From contig CALSAQ010000001.1 in NCBI GenBank assembly GCA_943372995.1, positions 186,001 to 250,000 on the forward strand: a stretch of 64,000 bases of DNA, read 5' to 3'. The DNA is from CAJBVG01 sp943372995 (GTDB lineage: Bacteria > Bacteroidota > Bacteroidia > Sphingobacteriales > Sphingobacteriaceae). Numbering within the stretch: the first letter of the stretch is position 1; each line of letters begins with the position of its first letter. The position numbers and the translations under genes are program-made. The notes beneath the pieces are model-generated. The model was not told where the DNA came from. It did no database searches and worked only from the letters and a program-made list of their open reading frames with translations. Shown here in pieces: positions 63,076 through 64,000 of the stretch.

Positions 63076-63206
63076 CAATCGAGTTACGAACTACGAGCTA
63101 GAATATCCCCAATTTTGGGGATTTTTTCTTTCTTTTTTATTCCCGAACTTGCCTTTAGCTAGTAAACAATAGGAATATACCCGAATCTGTTTTTGGGATA
63201 TTATAG
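63076..63206 (+). repeat. Direct repeat, right copy, flanking the accessory region
   Basis: It corresponds to 52697-52822, with the terminator (63103-63128: ATCCCCAA TT TTGGGGAT, then T6) and the heptads GAGTTACGAACTACGAG before it. The right copy lacks one heptad that the left copy has. The distance between the copies is about 10.4 kb. Confidence 0.7.
63103..63128 (+). terminator. Rho-independent terminator at the right edge
   Basis: ATCCCCAA pairs with TTGGGGAT around TT, followed by six T. It is near-symmetric and the counterpart of 52729-52756. Confidence 0.85.
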
Positions 63207-63379
63207 GTTTTAATAGGAAAAAGTGGTTGGTAAAAGATTACCAATTCACTCTTTGCATTTATATGTTTGGTATATTATATATAGAATTAATATTTCTGAA
63301 ATACAGCGATTCGGGGTGGATTTGTGAAATATTGTAGCGGGTATGAAGGAGTTATGCACAATTATTAAATGACAGACAA

Positions 63380-63958
63380 ATGAACGAATTTATTTTAGGA
63401 GTAGTCAGCTCAATTGCAGCGACAATTTTAATTTTTATTTTCAGACACCAAGTTAGCTATATAATTAATATCATATTCTTTAAAGTATATCCAGATTTAA
63501 GTGGAGAGTATAACGTATATATTTATGACTTGGCTTCTGACGATGAAATTGAAATTGAAGAGAGTGAGGAAGAACATGGAGAAGAAAGTATTATTGTACC
63601 GCCGACACATCCATTATCTAATGCCTCGAACACAGACCTAATTCATTATCTTAAGGATAATGATGAAGAACCATTCATGACGGCAACAATTAAACAATTT
63701 GCCTACAAATTAGAGGGAAGTATTACATCGCTTGTAAAAGGACAGATAGTAGAAAGCGAAAAATTCAAAGGACGCGTAACCCCAAGCCGTGTGGTACTTT
63801 TAAACACCGAGACAATTACCCCTGAACATCATAATTTTGGAACCTATTTATTAAGACTAACACCTAACAATAAAATAATGAAAGGTTCTCGAAACTATCT
63901 CTGTACAGAATGTGGCGAAGTTGGAAATTCATATGTTATGTTTGAGAAAATTAAATAA
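63380..63958 (+). CDS. Membrane-anchored beta-rich protein, 192 residues
   Basis: One N-terminal membrane helix (FILGVVSSIAATILIFIF), then a hydrophobic stretch to residue 36, GEYNVYIYD, an acidic linker (about residues 52-72: DDEIEIEESEEEHGEE), and a run of beta strands with FKGRVTPSRVVLLNTE and FGTYLLRLTPNNKIMKGSRNYL. A CxxC (LCTECGE) is near the end. The layout of a helix plus a small barrel recalls the Cap15-type effectors of CBASS, but sequence similarity cannot be judged here and no cyclase is nearby. The function is unknown. Confidence 0.7.
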   Translation: MNEFILGVVSSIAATILIFIFRHQVSYIINIIFFKVYPDLSGEYNVYIYDLASDDEIEIEESEEEHGEESIIVPPTHPLSNASNTDLIHYLKDNDEEPFMTATIKQFAYKLEGSITSLVKGQIVESEKFKGRVTPSRVVLLNTETITPEHHNFGTYLLRLTPNNKIMKGSRNYLCTECGEVGNSYVMFEKIK

Positions 63959-63962
63959 CACT

Positions 63963-63991
63963 GCCCAACTCTGGTTTTGCGCTAGTGGGCG
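63963..63991 (+). repeat. Short palindromic element at the right window edge, attC-like
   Basis: GCCCA (63964-63968) and TGGGC (63987-63991) form a stem directly after the stop of the preceding gene. GCCCAAC fits the integron core RYYYAAC. The sequence is cut by the window end, so the second core site cannot be checked; an ordinary hairpin is equally possible. Confidence 0.35.
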
Positions 63992-64000
63992 GACAGTCCA

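Larger units (their letters stand above)
62924..63379. other. Intergenic region of 456 bp with two terminators and the right direct repeat
   Basis: A weak terminator (ACTGCCTTTTATACAGG, then T6) at about 62930-62951 follows the TIR gene. The right copy of the direct repeat is at 63076-63206. After it come AT-rich sequence, a -7-like box TATGTTTG (63262-63269) and GTTATGC (63351-63357), which resembles an integron core site. An open frame of 67 codons across the repeat is not supported. Confidence 0.55.

Noticed and set aside
62969..63172. Open frame of 67 codons after the TIR gene
   Set aside because: It runs through the direct repeat and the terminator hairpin, has no promoter-like box or known motif, and its hydrophobic content follows from the T-rich sequence.
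52697..63206. Insertion sequence or conjugative/prophage element between the direct repeats
   Set aside because: No transposase, integrase, relaxase, capsid or tail gene was found, and no tRNA lies at either edge; the region is kept only as a repeat-bracketed accessory segment.
63380..63958. Firm assignment as a Cap15 CBASS effector
   Set aside because: Only the general layout agrees; no CD-NTase or other CBASS gene is in the window and the second membrane helix is unclear.
1..64000. rRNA or tRNA genes
   Set aside because: No conserved rRNA segments and no cloverleaf with T-arm GTTCGAnnC and anticodon arm were recognised on either strand; a covariance search was not possible.

Overview
The window looks like chromosomal DNA of a free-living, AT-rich member of the Bacteroidota. 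The evidence is a type IX secretion (T9SS) sorting domain on an M43 metalloprotease, Bacteroidota-specific families (DUF4290, DUF4294, DUF4783), a B12 riboswitch driving a TonB receptor/BtuG-like lipoprotein pair, a bacillithiol gene (bshB1), -7 boxes of the Bacteroidota form TAnnTTTG, and few visible Shine-Dalgarno sites. No rRNA, tRNA, transposase, integrase or CRISPR array was recognised. The species cannot be named from this sequence.

Layout. 0-7.6 kb: end of an M16 peptidase gene, a class A penicillin-binding protein, and a four-gene phosphorelay (CHASE3 kinase, Rcp1-like regulator, REC-PAS-PAS kinase, REC protein). 7.6-31.8 kb: housekeeping and conserved genes, including murA, a UvrD/PcrA helicase, an M20 dipeptidase, a TRIC-like channel, a DUF255 protein, gpmI, nadC, plsY, an M43 protease, pabB, purA, a Fur-family regulator, a Rel/SpoT enzyme and bshB1. 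31.9-36.3 kb: a MacAB-like ABC export operon. 36.5-42.4 kb: an unknown secreted protein, a VOC protein, an omega-amidase-like hydrolase, a queuosine-precursor transporter, then riboswitch-btuB-btuG. 42.4-52.6 kb: a small envelope/regulator operon, a zinc-less sirtuin, MATE and MFS transporters, an AlbA_2 protein, a thioesterase-like protein, an iron alcohol dehydrogenase and a ketopantoate reductase.

Accessory region. From about 52.7 to 63.2 kb lies a segment bracketed by two diverged direct repeats of about 125 bp, each carrying a rho-independent terminator. It holds a tight five-gene operon: an endonuclease/exonuclease/phosphatase-fold protein, a 1432-residue beta-rich protein ending in about fourteen helical repeats of about 14 residues, a 98-residue Nif11-like protein, a methyltransferase translationally coupled to it, and a cysteine-rich beta-helix protein. 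None of the five has a visible signal peptide. A TIR-DUF3298 fusion gene follows, and just beyond the right repeat is a membrane-anchored beta-rich protein. This is the best candidate in the window for an undescribed system: a RiPP-like or injected-effector-like locus next to a possible immune gene.

Genome-wide oddity. At least a dozen gene junctions carry tandem repeats of 7 bp (sometimes 8), with different words at different loci, usually arranged as an array facing its own reverse complement so that long hairpins form. Several reach into coding ends and supply the stop codon. They resemble the heptanucleotide STRR repeats of cyanobacteria in unit size, but are mostly inverted.
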